56,692 nucleotides of DNA from Alphaproteobacteria bacterium. Its GTDB lineage: Bacteria; Pseudomonadota; Alphaproteobacteria; Caulobacterales; Aquidulcibacteraceae. Shown here piece by piece: positions 43,362 through 51,522 of this stretch. A model generated the notes under the pieces. The model saw nothing but the letters and a program-made list of their open reading frames with translations. It did no database searches and was not told the DNA's origin. Where the stretch lies: positions 1 through 56,692 of the forward strand of contig WGOB01000023.1 of assembly GCA_016124255.1 (NCBI GenBank), in the 5' to 3' direction. Every line of letters starts with the position of its first letter. The stretch's first letter is position 1. A program made the translations under genes and the position numbers.

Positions 43362-43698
43362 CTATCCCCCCTGGTCTCCCGCGAAGCTGCGCTGTCGCGG
43401 CGCGAAACTCAATCCGGGCTCACGCGCCGCCGCGCGGGGGCGGCCAGGGACCTGTGTCGCGACGGTCGTCGGCGCGGGCGCCCGTTCCGAGGGGCCGATC
43501 CCGGGGCGCGCCGTCGCCCACGCGCCGACCGCGCGATCCGGGGCGCGCCGTCGCGGACGCGCCGACCGCGCATGCGGCGCACATTGGCCAGCGCAGGATC
43601 GCGCGGTTTTCTTGCATCGTCCCGCGACGCTCGCTATGTCCCCCAGTTCGCCTGCTCGGCGGCGCCTTCGACCAAGGCCGCCGCCGCGCCGGACGGTC
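43362..43698. other. Non-coding gap before tRNA-Lys, with a tandem 38-bp repeat
   Basis: No credible gene is present. At 43497-43534 and 43535-43571 a GATC(C)CGGGGCGCGCCGTCGC... unit occurs twice head to tail, with one indel and two mismatches. The rest should contain the tRNA promoter, but I could not assign -35 and -10 boxes with confidence. Confidence 0.6.
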
Positions 43699-43774
<76 letters not shown>

Positions 43775-43873
43775 CGTTTTCTCGCCTAAATGCAGTGTGA
43801 TGGGAATCAATTCCCGGTCCGGCGGTCTCAGCTTCCGAGTCACTCGCGCCGTCTCAAGCAAAATGGTTGATCA

Positions 43874-44875
43874 ATGCCGCCTCGTGCCGCCAAAGCGATC
43901 AATTCCAAAGAAGAGGCTCGATCGCTCGCCGCCCCTCGGGCTGGGTCTGGAGAAAAGGACGAACCAAACCTCTTCACGGGAAACGCGGCAACGCAGGTTC
44001 TCGACCTCGCCGCCGCCACTGATGAAGCTCTAGCTGCAGGCAACGTTATCGTTCACGGCGACGCGCAACGTGCAGTCGCGGCATTCCCAAGTTCATTCGT
44101 GAATACTGTGATCACGAGCCCACCGTATTTCGGTCAGCGGGACTACGAGGCCCCCGGACAAATTGGTCGGGAAGCGACGCCGGATGCATACATTCACAAG
44201 CTAGTCGGCATCTTCCGCGAAGTAAGAAGGACGCTGCGAGACGACGGAACACTGTGGCTAAACATCGGCGATAAATACGACGGCGGCGAGTTGCTCGGGC
44301 TGCCCTGGCGGGTTGCGCTTGCTTTGGTGGAGGATGGCTGGCGTTTGCGGTCGGACATTATCTGGCACAAACCGAACGCCATGCCGCATTCGGTGAAAAC
44401 TAGGCCAACGCCAGACCACGAGTACGTTTTTTTTCTCAGCAAGAACGCAAAGTACTACTACGATGCCGATTCTATTCGTGAACCGCACACGACTTTCTCT
44501 GAAAACAGTAAGATGCGCGGCGGTCGAGGCCATTTTGGCAAGCGCGGCGGGACGCCTGAGACAGGCAAGAACAGCGGCAATTCAAACCTTCATGACGCTA
44601 GATGGGATCAATATTTTCACCCGCTCGGCCGCAACAAGCGCACTGTTTGGTCCGTAGCGCTTGGGAAATTTCGTGGTGCGCACTTTGCGGTTTTCCCGGA
44701 GAAGTTAATCGCACCCTGCATACAAGCGGGCTCACCTAAAGGCGGGCTTGTGTTAGACCCATTCTTCGGCTCGGGGACAACAGGTCTTGTAGCGCTCAAT
44801 TCGGGCAGGCGTTTCATCGGCGTCGAACTTAATCGTGACTATTGTGATATCGCTCGGTCACGATTGATCAGATAG
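43874..44875 (+). CDS. Type II DNA methyltransferase (beta-type, SPPY)
   Basis: The 333-residue methylase has motif IV as VITSPPYFGQRDYE (about residue 82), NIGDKYDGGELLGLPWRVALALVEDGWRLR, WHKPNAMPHSVKTRPTPDHEYVFFLSK, and the late AdoMet motif I region VLDPFFGSGTTGLVAL (about 294) followed by FIGVELNRDYCDIA. The order IV then I marks the beta class. SPPY suggests N4-cytosine or N6-adenine methylation. It uses more AT-rich codons than its surroundings and lies directly after tRNA-Lys. Its 3' end overlaps the convergent nuclease gene by 18 bases. The target site is not predictable. Confidence 0.92.
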   Translation: MPPRAAKAINSKEEARSLAAPRAGSGEKDEPNLFTGNAATQVLDLAAATDEALAAGNVIVHGDAQRAVAAFPSSFVNTVITSPPYFGQRDYEAPGQIGREATPDAYIHKLVGIFREVRRTLRDDGTLWLNIGDKYDGGELLGLPWRVALALVEDGWRLRSDIIWHKPNAMPHSVKTRPTPDHEYVFFLSKNAKYYYDADSIREPHTTFSENSKMRGGRGHFGKRGGTPETGKNSGNSNLHDARWDQYFHPLGRNKRTVWSVALGKFRGAHFAVFPEKLIAPCIQAGSPKGGLVLDPFFGSGTTGLVALNSGRRFIGVELNRDYCDIARSRLIR

Positions 44876-45757
44876 CGCCAAGAAGATCGGCAAGCGCTTC
44901 AGAAGCTCGACCCTTAACCTTTGTTCGACGCCCAAGATCTGGTTTGGATTCATATCGACATATATCCAGTCCTGGCATGCCAGCGTCGTCAGGTCGCCAG
45001 CCCAGCTCTCTGCAACTATGATCGGCAAACACACAAATCCTGCCGCGTGCGCCGCAGACACTGACTTATGGATATCGCGCGTGAACAGCAGCGCATGGCC
45101 TCCGCCCATGGTCTCTCGGGTCTTCACCGGGATCAATATTTGCCCTGCGGCGCTCACTACGCTGACGTCGTATGTTTCTCCCTGCAGCCTAATTTCGGCT
45201 TCGCTCACCTGCAGGCTCATACGCCGTTCGGAAAAAATCGACTGCAGTTGACGGCGCACGATCGCTTCGAACAAAGTTCCTCGAATTGAACGTCTGCTTC
45301 CCTCCAATCGATCCATGATCACCTCTGAGATCGCAATCCAATCCCAGCGAAGAGGGTCTGATAATATCGTACCGACGTGCGTTCGCACCTGTGCGAGAAG
45401 AACGGCTTTCTTCTCGATGGCGGATGAGCCCAGCATAGAAGACAGCATTGGCCTGAGCCGCTGCTCGGGGGCGTCCCTCATGATCCATCCCATCAGAAGC
45501 CATTTGGCTTTCTCTGGGCGATATGGGCGCGCTACACCATCGTAAAGCGCAATACCACGCGGCAACGGCCGAAGAAGGTAGTCAAGAATCGCTTTGCGCG
45601 CCCGCTCTTCATCTGGATCAACAATAAATGCGTGCAGACTCACGTACCCTTCGCCCCTCAGAAAGGAGACTAGGTCGTCGAACGCAGGCCGATTCTGCTC
45701 CACGACTATCGCAAGCTCCTGGAGCCTTAAATTCTCCACAACCAATGACAACGACAA
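44858..45757 (-). CDS. Putative type II restriction endonuclease
   Basis: The 299-residue protein is paired tail to tail with the methylase, the standard layout of a type II restriction-modification unit. The central part, GTLFEAIVRRQLQSIFSERRMSLQ, then YDVSVVSAAGQILIPVKTRETMGGGHALLFTRDI (about residues 165-225), resembles a PD-(D/E)xK core. The Asp is in YDV and the Lys in PVKTR, but Pro occupies the usual Glu position. The rest is unlike families I can name. Expected function is to cut sites protected by the partner; activity and site are untested. AT-rich codon use matches the methylase. Confidence 0.7.
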   Translation of the reverse strand: MSLSLVVENLRLQELAIVVEQNRPAFDDLVSFLRGEGYVSLHAFIVDPDEERARKAILDYLLRPLPRGIALYDGVARPYRPEKAKWLLMGWIMRDAPEQRLRPMLSSMLGSSAIEKKAVLLAQVRTHVGTILSDPLRWDWIAISEVIMDRLEGSRRSIRGTLFEAIVRRQLQSIFSERRMSLQVSEAEIRLQGETYDVSVVSAAGQILIPVKTRETMGGGHALLFTRDIHKSVSAAHAAGFVCLPIIVAESWAGDLTTLACQDWIYVDMNPNQILGVEQRLRVELLKRLPIFLALSDQS

Positions 45758-45800
45758 TGCTCCCTGAAGGGCCGAGCTTTCGCATCCATTGTTGTGCAGC

Positions 45801-47372
45801 TCAACCTTGCGCCGGGTCGCGCGTCAGCCAGGCTTCCCGGAGCGCCGCTTTCAGGACCTTCGACGTCGCGTTGGTGGGCAGCGGGTCGCGGCGCAGCCAC
45901 CAGCGGGTGGGCCGCTCGAAATAGGCGAGATGCTGGGCCGCGAGTTGCGCGAGCGCGGCTTCGTTCAGATCGGCCGCATCGCTGACGACGATCGCGGCGA
46001 CCTCCTCGCCGAGATCGGCGTGCGGCAGCCCAATCACCGCGACCTCGCGAACGTCAGGGTGACGCTCAAGGCAGGCCTCGACGCGCGCGGCGGCGACGTT
46101 CTCGCCCCCGCGGATGATCACATCCTTTGCGCGTCCGGTGATGGTGAGGAAGCCCTCCTCGTCGAGACGGCCCAGATCGCCGGTGTGCAGCCAGCCGTCC
46201 CTGACGCTCGGCGGCTCGCGCCAATACCCGGTCATCATCGACGGGGTGCGCACGACGATCTCGCCGACGCCGTCCGCGTCCGGATCGGCGATGCGGATCT
46301 CGCAACCCGGCAGCGGGCGCCCGCTCGCGTTCGGCCGGGCGCGGTAATCGTCGCCGGCGATCGCGGTGACCGATCCGCCGGTCTCGGTCAGCCCGTAAGT
46401 CGCGGCGACGCCCATCTGGGCATTGGGGAACGTCGAGCGCGCCAGATCCATCAGCGCCGGCGTCACGACCGCGCCGCCGGCCGCGATCGTTTGCACGCTG
46501 CTGAGATCGCGCGTCGCGGCCTCCGGATGCTGCATCACGCGCTGCAGCAGCGTCGGCACCGTGGCCCAGACGTGGATCGCCTCGGCTTCGATCAGCGCCA
46601 GGATGCGCGCGGGATCGGACTTGCCTTCGACCAGCACGAAGCGATGGCCGCTCAAGAGCGCCTGCGTGTGCGACATGTAGCCGGAGATGTGGAAAAGCGG
46701 CGCACAACAGAGGAAATGCGCCTGCGGCTCATCGCCCAGAAACTCGCTCGGCGTCTTGTCCCGCCCGGCGTAGAGAACGTGGAGGCACGCGAGCGCGGCG
46801 CGGTGCGACAGACACGCGGCCTTGGCGGCGCTGGTCGTGCCGGAGGTGAAGACAAGCAGCGCCGGCTCCTCTTCGTCTCCGGCCGCTCCCGCGCGCGCCG
46901 CGCCGGCTGGGCTCTCGAACGCCGCGCCCAGCGTTTCGATCTCAAACACGGCCGCATCGCGCGGCAGCCGCTCCCGGCGCGGGGCGTCGCACACGATCAG
47001 GCGCGGCTGCGTCAACGCGATGGCGTGCGCGATCTCCTCCGCGCTCCACCAGGCGTTGCCGAGCGCGACGACGGCGTCGAGCCGCGCCAGCGCCCAGAAG
47101 GCGAGCAGATGCTCGGCGCAATTGCCCGCCAGCAACAGCACGGGCGCGCGGGCGCGGACGCCGGCCGCGGAGAGCGTGTCCGCCGCCGCATCCACCGCCC
47201 GCAGGAACGCGGCGAAGCTCCAGCGATTCTCACCATGGACGAGGAACTCGCGCGCGCCCCATTTCGCGGCCTCGTCGAGGATGTCGGCGAGACGCCTCGG
47301 GCGCTCGGCGAACACCTGAAGCGCGTAGCCGCCCATGTCTTTGTGAACGAGCGTGCGGCCCCAGCGCGCCAT
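45801..47372 (-). CDS. AMP-dependent acyl-CoA synthetase, ligase 1
   Basis: The 523-residue adenylating enzyme has the P-loop LLVFTSGTTSAAKAACLSH (about residue 176), GVAATYGLTETGGSVTAIAG (A5 motif), GWLHTGDLGRLDEEGFLTITGRAKDVIIRGGENV (A7/A8 hinge) and the catalytic C-terminal Lys in PTNATSKVLKAALREAW. It converts a carboxylic acid to its CoA thioester via an acyl-AMP. It starts two bases after the TauD-like gene stop, so both are transcribed from the site-A promoter. The substrate acid is unknown. Confidence 0.93.
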   Translation of the reverse strand: MARWGRTLVHKDMGGYALQVFAERPRRLADILDEAAKWGAREFLVHGENRWSFAAFLRAVDAAADTLSAAGVRARAPVLLLAGNCAEHLLAFWALARLDAVVALGNAWWSAEEIAHAIALTQPRLIVCDAPRRERLPRDAAVFEIETLGAAFESPAGAARAGAAGDEEEPALLVFTSGTTSAAKAACLSHRAALACLHVLYAGRDKTPSEFLGDEPQAHFLCCAPLFHISGYMSHTQALLSGHRFVLVEGKSDPARILALIEAEAIHVWATVPTLLQRVMQHPEAATRDLSSVQTIAAGGAVVTPALMDLARSTFPNAQMGVAATYGLTETGGSVTAIAGDDYRARPNASGRPLPGCEIRIADPDADGVGEIVVRTPSMMTGYWREPPSVRDGWLHTGDLGRLDEEGFLTITGRAKDVIIRGGENVAAARVEACLERHPDVREVAVIGLPHADLGEEVAAIVVSDAADLNEAALAQLAAQHLAYFERPTRWWLRRDPLPTNATSKVLKAALREAWLTRDPAQG

Positions 47373-47374
47373 GG

Positions 47375-48340
47375 CTATGGGCCCACCGAGGCCAGGAAGC
47401 GCAGCAAGAGCCGGGTGCGCCCTGGCGCGTCCTGGAATGCGCTGCGCGCATGCAGCACGGCGTGATTGTTCGCGATGGCGATATCGCCCGGCTCAAGATC
47501 GAAGCGGATCGCGTTTTCCTCGGCGAGCGTTTCGTAGAGGTCGTAGAGGTCGCTCACGTCCGGCGCGATGAGCGCCGAACCGTGTCGCGTCACGCTGCGA
47601 AAATAATCCGATATGTAGATGGTGCGCAGGCGTCGACCGTCGAATGCGCACGGCGTGATCTCGCCAAACGGCGCAGCCTCGGGCGCCTGCTCGTTGCGCA
47701 GGTCAAGATGGACAGGCTGAAACAGGCGTTGCGCGAGATCAGGGCGCAGCGCCAGCAACGCGTTGAACACCGTCGCGGAGCTCGCGAACTTGCTCTCTCC
47801 GCCCTGCGCGGCCTTGCTGATGCACAAAAGGCCGAGGCGATCGGCGGCGTCGCAGTGAAACCGGAACTCGCGATCGGTGATGTAGTTGCGCGCGAAGGCG
47901 TCGCGCTGCGCGGCGCCGGTGTCGCGCACTTCGCCGATCACGTCCCCTCTTGGGTTCTGCACGCCAAGGCGCCCGAACTGCATGCCGAGACCGCGGAGGA
48001 AAAGCTTCGACCGCGGCAACGGCCAGCGATCAACGGGGAGGCCGCGCAGGAGCAGGAAGCCGCGCCCCCTCTCAAGCGCATCGCGCCACGGCGTGAACGC
48101 TTCTGTCGGAAACGGAAAGTCATCCCGGGTCAACGACGCGGGATCGCGCGCCTCCAGCGCGGGCGCCGCCGCCTCGAACGCGGCGATCAGCGCATCCGGC
48201 GCGGGCTCGAACGGCGGCGCCGCGAAGTCCTGCGGCCGCCACGCCCAAGGCCCCGCCAGCGGCTGATCGGGCGTGCGCACATGGGCGCGGTTCAGGAAAT
48301 GTGCGGATTGCTCAGCGATGCTGAGGGCGCCAGCGTCCAT
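47375..48340 (-). CDS. TauD/TfdA-type Fe(II)/2-oxoglutarate dioxygenase
   Basis: The 321-residue enzyme has the iron motif FHCDAADRLGLLC (HxD), the distal His in IANNHAVLHARSAFQD, and the Arg that binds 2-oxoglutarate shortly after in GRTRLLLRFLASVGP. The N-terminal part (GFLLLRGLPVDRWPLP, NPRGDVIGEVRDTG) matches TauD-like hydroxylases. It should hydroxylate an aliphatic or aryl-ether substrate with O2. It is first in a two-gene transcript with ligase 1, and a 16-bp palindrome lies 43 bases upstream. Taurine or 2,4-D genes are not seen nearby. Confidence 0.92.
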   Translation of the reverse strand: MDAGALSIAEQSAHFLNRAHVRTPDQPLAGPWAWRPQDFAAPPFEPAPDALIAAFEAAAPALEARDPASLTRDDFPFPTEAFTPWRDALERGRGFLLLRGLPVDRWPLPRSKLFLRGLGMQFGRLGVQNPRGDVIGEVRDTGAAQRDAFARNYITDREFRFHCDAADRLGLLCISKAAQGGESKFASSATVFNALLALRPDLAQRLFQPVHLDLRNEQAPEAAPFGEITPCAFDGRRLRTIYISDYFRSVTRHGSALIAPDVSDLYDLYETLAEENAIRFDLEPGDIAIANNHAVLHARSAFQDAPGRTRLLLRFLASVGP

Positions 48341-48382
48341 CGGACCCCTCCATCTCGACGCAGCCTAGCGCGCGCGCCTCGA

Positions 48383-48398
48383 CTGAGCAAATGTTTAG
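48383..48398. promoter_or_regulatory. Shared operator, site A (TauD / enoyl-CoA hydratase)
   Basis: CTGAGCAAATGTTTAG, read on the minus strand as CTAAACATTTGCTCAG, differs from site B at one of 16 positions. It lies between divergent starts at 48340 and 48428. On the minus strand TTGCTC within it is followed, 17 bases on, by TAGGCT, a plausible -35/-10 pair overlapping the operator. Confidence 0.8.
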
Positions 48399-48427
48399 TG
48401 TATGGTCGCCATCACGGGAGACAGATC

Positions 48428-49216
48428 ATGAGCTTCATTCGGGTGGACAGAGACGGCGCGCTCGCCTTCGTGACCTTGGCGCGGGCGGAAAAGCGCAACG
48501 CCGTCACCACCGAAATGATGCAGGATCTGGATGCGGCCTGCCGCGCGTTCGCCGCCGACGAGCAAACGCGCGCGATCATCTTCCGCGCCGAGGGCAAGGA
48601 TTTTTCCGTCGGCGCCGATCTCAACCAGCCGCGCTTCCAAAGCGCTGAAACGCCGAGCCTCCTGATGCGGCGGCGGACCACGGAGCTGGGCGCAGCGCTC
48701 ATGCGCAGCATACAGGAGATTCACCAGCCGACGATTTGCGCCATTCAAGGCGTCGCCACCGGCGCGGGCGCGTGCATCACCAGCGCATGCGATTTCCGCA
48801 TCGCCGCGGACAACGCCCGCATCGGCTATGGCGAAGTCAAGCTCGGGATCAATCTGATGTGGCATGCGGTTCCGATCTGCCTCCATCTCGTGGGCCCCGC
48901 GCGCGCGAAGCAGATGATCATGTCGGGGGACCTGTTCGATGCGGCGCGTCTGGAACGATGGGGCTTCATCGACGAGGTGGTCGCGCTCGGCGATCTGGAA
49001 ACGACGGCGCGCGCGTGGGCCGATCGCTATGCGCGGCTGCCGCCGATCTCGGTGCAAATGATCAAGCGCAGCATCAACGCGCTCTCGGGCGCCCTTGATC
49101 GCGCGATCATGCACATGGACACGGATCAATGGATCCTCTCCGCCTCCTCCGATGATTTCAAGGAGGCGGTCGCCGCCTTCTTCGAGAAGCGCGCGCCCGA
49201 ATTCAAAGGCAATTAG
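48428..49216 (+). CDS. Enoyl-CoA hydratase/isomerase family protein
   Basis: The 262-residue crotonase has VTLARAEKRNAVTTEMMQDLDAACRAF, then KDFSVGADLNQP (oxyanion loop 1), PTICAIQGVATGAGACITSACDFRIAADNARIGYGEVKLGINLMWHAVPICLHLVG and MIMSGDLFDAARLERWGFIDEVV. The GEVKLGINLMW stretch supplies the catalytic Glu positions. It adds water to a 2-enoyl-CoA or isomerises it. Start 48428 follows GGGAGACAG. It is divergent from the TauD-like gene under site A and is followed by a terminator on the other strand. Confidence 0.92.
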   Translation: MSFIRVDRDGALAFVTLARAEKRNAVTTEMMQDLDAACRAFAADEQTRAIIFRAEGKDFSVGADLNQPRFQSAETPSLLMRRRTTELGAALMRSIQEIHQPTICAIQGVATGAGACITSACDFRIAADNARIGYGEVKLGINLMWHAVPICLHLVGPARAKQMIMSGDLFDAARLERWGFIDEVVALGDLETTARAWADRYARLPPISVQMIKRSINALSGALDRAIMHMDTDQWILSASSDDFKEAVAAFFEKRAPEFKGN

Positions 49217-49223
49217 CGCGTTG

Positions 49224-49258
49224 AAAAAAACATGGGGCCCCCAGGCAGGAGCCCCATG
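49224..49258 (-). terminator. Rho-independent terminator after TonB receptor
   Basis: An 8-bp perfect stem (CATGGGGC / GCCCCATG, 49231-49238 and 49251-49258) is followed on the minus strand by seven T (49224-49230). It ends the TonB receptor transcript, 22 bases past its stop. Confidence 0.9.
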
Positions 49259-49280
49259 CGCAAGTCGCTCAGGGAAGACC

Positions 49281-51362
49281 TTAGAAGTCTGCGCTCAGCC
49301 GGAGGCCGATGCGGCGGGGATATTGCGGCTGGACGCCGAGGGTGCCGCGCACGAGGGCGGAGGTCTCGTCGGTGATGTTCTCGCCGAAGAGCGTCACCCG
49401 CCAACTGTCTCCGGCGACGCCGACGCGCGCGTCCCATTGCTCCATGTCGTCGGACACGAGGCCAGTGGCGTCGAGTTGTTCGGCGCGTGCGAAGTGCGCG
49501 ATGTTGAAGAAGACATCGGTTTCGCCAATGAACGGACGCTCGTAGTCGACGCCCACCATCGCGCTGGTCTGGGGCACGTTCGGGATGCGCGCGCCCGGAT
49601 CAAGCACGCCGGCTGCGGAGATCGCCGGATTGACGGCGTCGAAAACCGCGTCATTGGTGTTGCCGACGAGTTGGAAGGACAATCCTTCGATCGGCGTATT
49701 CCACGTCAGCCCGAGATCGATCCCCTCGCTATGGGCGTCGCCGCCGTTGGCCAGCGCCGCGACGCCGAACACGGTGAACTGCAGCTGGATGTCGGTCCAA
49801 TCCAGCCGATAGAGCGCCGCATCGACCACGAGCGCGTTGTTGAAGAAGCGCCCCTTGAGGCCGACCTCGTAGCTCCACACGCTGTCAGGCGAGATGTTCA
49901 GGCTGGTCGGAATTCCGGCCGCCGTCGCGGCGTCGACCTGCGATTGCGTCTGGAACGCGCCGCTGCGGAAGCCCTTGGCCGTGTTGAAGTAGATCATCAC
50001 GTCGTCATTGACGTGATACGAGAGATTGAAGCGGGGGTTGAACGTCTCGAACACCGTGCCGCCGCCCGTCTCAACCAGCGAATTGCGGTCGATCCCGCTG
50101 CGGCTGCGATCGTCTTCGAAGTAGCGTGCGCCCACCAGCGCGATCAGGCGGCCGTCGAGAAGCGCATAAGACGCCTCGCCGAAAACGGCCCAGGCCGTGG
50201 TGTCGATCTGGCTCAGCGTGTTGATCCGGATCGATCCTGCTGTCGTGCACGGGCCGAGGAAATCGAGGCAGATGTCCGATGTGATCGTCGAGTTGTTGAA
50301 GTATGCGCCGACGATCCAGCTGAACGGCGATTCCGTGTCCGAGACGAGGCGCAATTCCTGCGTGAACGATTCCGTCGCGAACGTCGAATCGTTCCGGAGC
50401 ACGGTGAGAAACGTCTGGTCGAAATCCAGCTCGTGATCGAGATACGCAGTCGAGCTGACGAAGGACACGCCGCCGAGATCGATATTCAGCACAGCGGAAT
50501 AGAGATCGAGATTGGTGTCGATGAACCCAAGGTTTCCGCCGGTTCCGTTGATCTCCGGGGGATCGACGGTTGAGAAGGTGTTGCGCCCGTCCATCTCGTT
50601 CTCGATGCGCCAGACGCCAAGCTCCAGCCGCGCAGACGGGCTCAAGTCCACGCCGAATTTCGCGCGCGCGTTCCAGGATTCGATCCCGTTCAAGTCGGTC
50701 TCGCCCGGGAACTCGGCGCTCTCGGCGTATCCCGCCACGCGTTCGAACCCGCCGGTGAGACGCAGCGCAGCGCTTGTCGAGACGGGGATGTTGAGGGCGC
50801 CGTCCAGCGCGTGGCCGGATTCGCCGCCGCTGGTGTCGGACGCCTCGCCCTGCACGCGCGCTTCAAAGCCGCTTGGATTCGGCGAGGCCGTGACCATGCG
50901 GATGGTTCCGCCCATCGCGCCCTGGCCCCACAGCGTCCCTTGCGGCCCGCGCAGCACTTCGACGCGCTGCAAATCGAACAGGCGCGACGGCGGCGCCAAT
51001 TGGAGGTTCGGAACGCCGAATGCGACGTCGTCGATATAGTAGCCGACAGTGGCGTCGCCGGTGGTGCCGCTGCTGATGCCGCGGATGGAGATCGTTTCAA
51101 AGCCCGGCGCCGTGCGCGATACGCCGACTGCGCCCGGCACCATCCGCACCAGGTCGTTGAGTTCAGAGGCGCCGGAATTTTCCAGATCGGCGCCGGCGAT
51201 CGCCTGCACCGACAGCGGCACGTCCTGCAGCTGCTGTTCGCGCTTCTGTGCGGTGACGACGATCTCGTCGCTCTCGGTTGCGTCTTGCGCTGCGGCGACG
51301 CCGGCGAGCGCCACGAATGCTCCGGCGCTGATCATGAGCGTCTTGCGGAATGATGCTGACAT
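49281..51362 (-). CDS. TonB-dependent receptor of the TetR-regulated cluster
   Basis: The 693-residue precursor has a signal peptide (MISAGAFVALAGVAAAQDA), then EIVVTAQKREQQLQDVPLSVQAIAGADLENSG, the TonB box and plug start typical of organic-substrate receptors in this group. The plug has TISIRGISSGTTGDATVGYYIDDV and RVEVLRGPQGTLWGQGAMGGTIRMVT, and the barrel ends in YPRRIGLRLSADF. It is divergent from CoA ligase 2 across a spacer carrying operator site B. Import of a hydrophobic or aromatic compound for the adjacent pathway is the best reading. Confidence 0.94.
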   Translation of the reverse strand: MSASFRKTLMISAGAFVALAGVAAAQDATESDEIVVTAQKREQQLQDVPLSVQAIAGADLENSGASELNDLVRMVPGAVGVSRTAPGFETISIRGISSGTTGDATVGYYIDDVAFGVPNLQLAPPSRLFDLQRVEVLRGPQGTLWGQGAMGGTIRMVTASPNPSGFEARVQGEASDTSGGESGHALDGALNIPVSTSAALRLTGGFERVAGYAESAEFPGETDLNGIESWNARAKFGVDLSPSARLELGVWRIENEMDGRNTFSTVDPPEINGTGGNLGFIDTNLDLYSAVLNIDLGGVSFVSSTAYLDHELDFDQTFLTVLRNDSTFATESFTQELRLVSDTESPFSWIVGAYFNNSTITSDICLDFLGPCTTAGSIRINTLSQIDTTAWAVFGEASYALLDGRLIALVGARYFEDDRSRSGIDRNSLVETGGGTVFETFNPRFNLSYHVNDDVMIYFNTAKGFRSGAFQTQSQVDAATAAGIPTSLNISPDSVWSYEVGLKGRFFNNALVVDAALYRLDWTDIQLQFTVFGVAALANGGDAHSEGIDLGLTWNTPIEGLSFQLVGNTNDAVFDAVNPAISAAGVLDPGARIPNVPQTSAMVGVDYERPFIGETDVFFNIAHFARAEQLDATGLVSDDMEQWDARVGVAGDSWRVTLFGENITDETSALVRGTLGVQPQYPRRIGLRLSADF

Positions 51363-51442
51363 GCGGCCTCCTCCCCGGCGGCGTCGGGCTTGTTATCAGG
51401 CTGAGCCGCTGCCGCCGCCCAGCCATCCCCTATGTCGCCACA

Positions 51443-51458
51443 CTAAACAATTGCTCAG
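51443..51458. promoter_or_regulatory. Shared operator, site B (TonB receptor / CoA ligase 2)
   Basis: CTAAACAATTGCTCAG lies between divergent starts at 51362 and 51523 and nearly equals the minus-strand reading of site A. TTGCTC within it is followed, 17 bases on, by TAGTTT on the plus strand, the same promoter geometry as at site A. Confidence 0.82.
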
Positions 51459-51522
51459 CGGCGCGCAATAGGGTAGTTTTCGCTCGAAACGCTATGTGGC
51501 GGAGAGGACACAAGGGATCCCG

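Noticed and set aside
45757-45800. A direct repeat of the tRNA-Lys 3' end that would mark the right edge of an island
   Set aside because: I looked for TTCGAATCC or ACACCCACCA in the spacer after the nuclease gene and found none, so no attachment site is reported.
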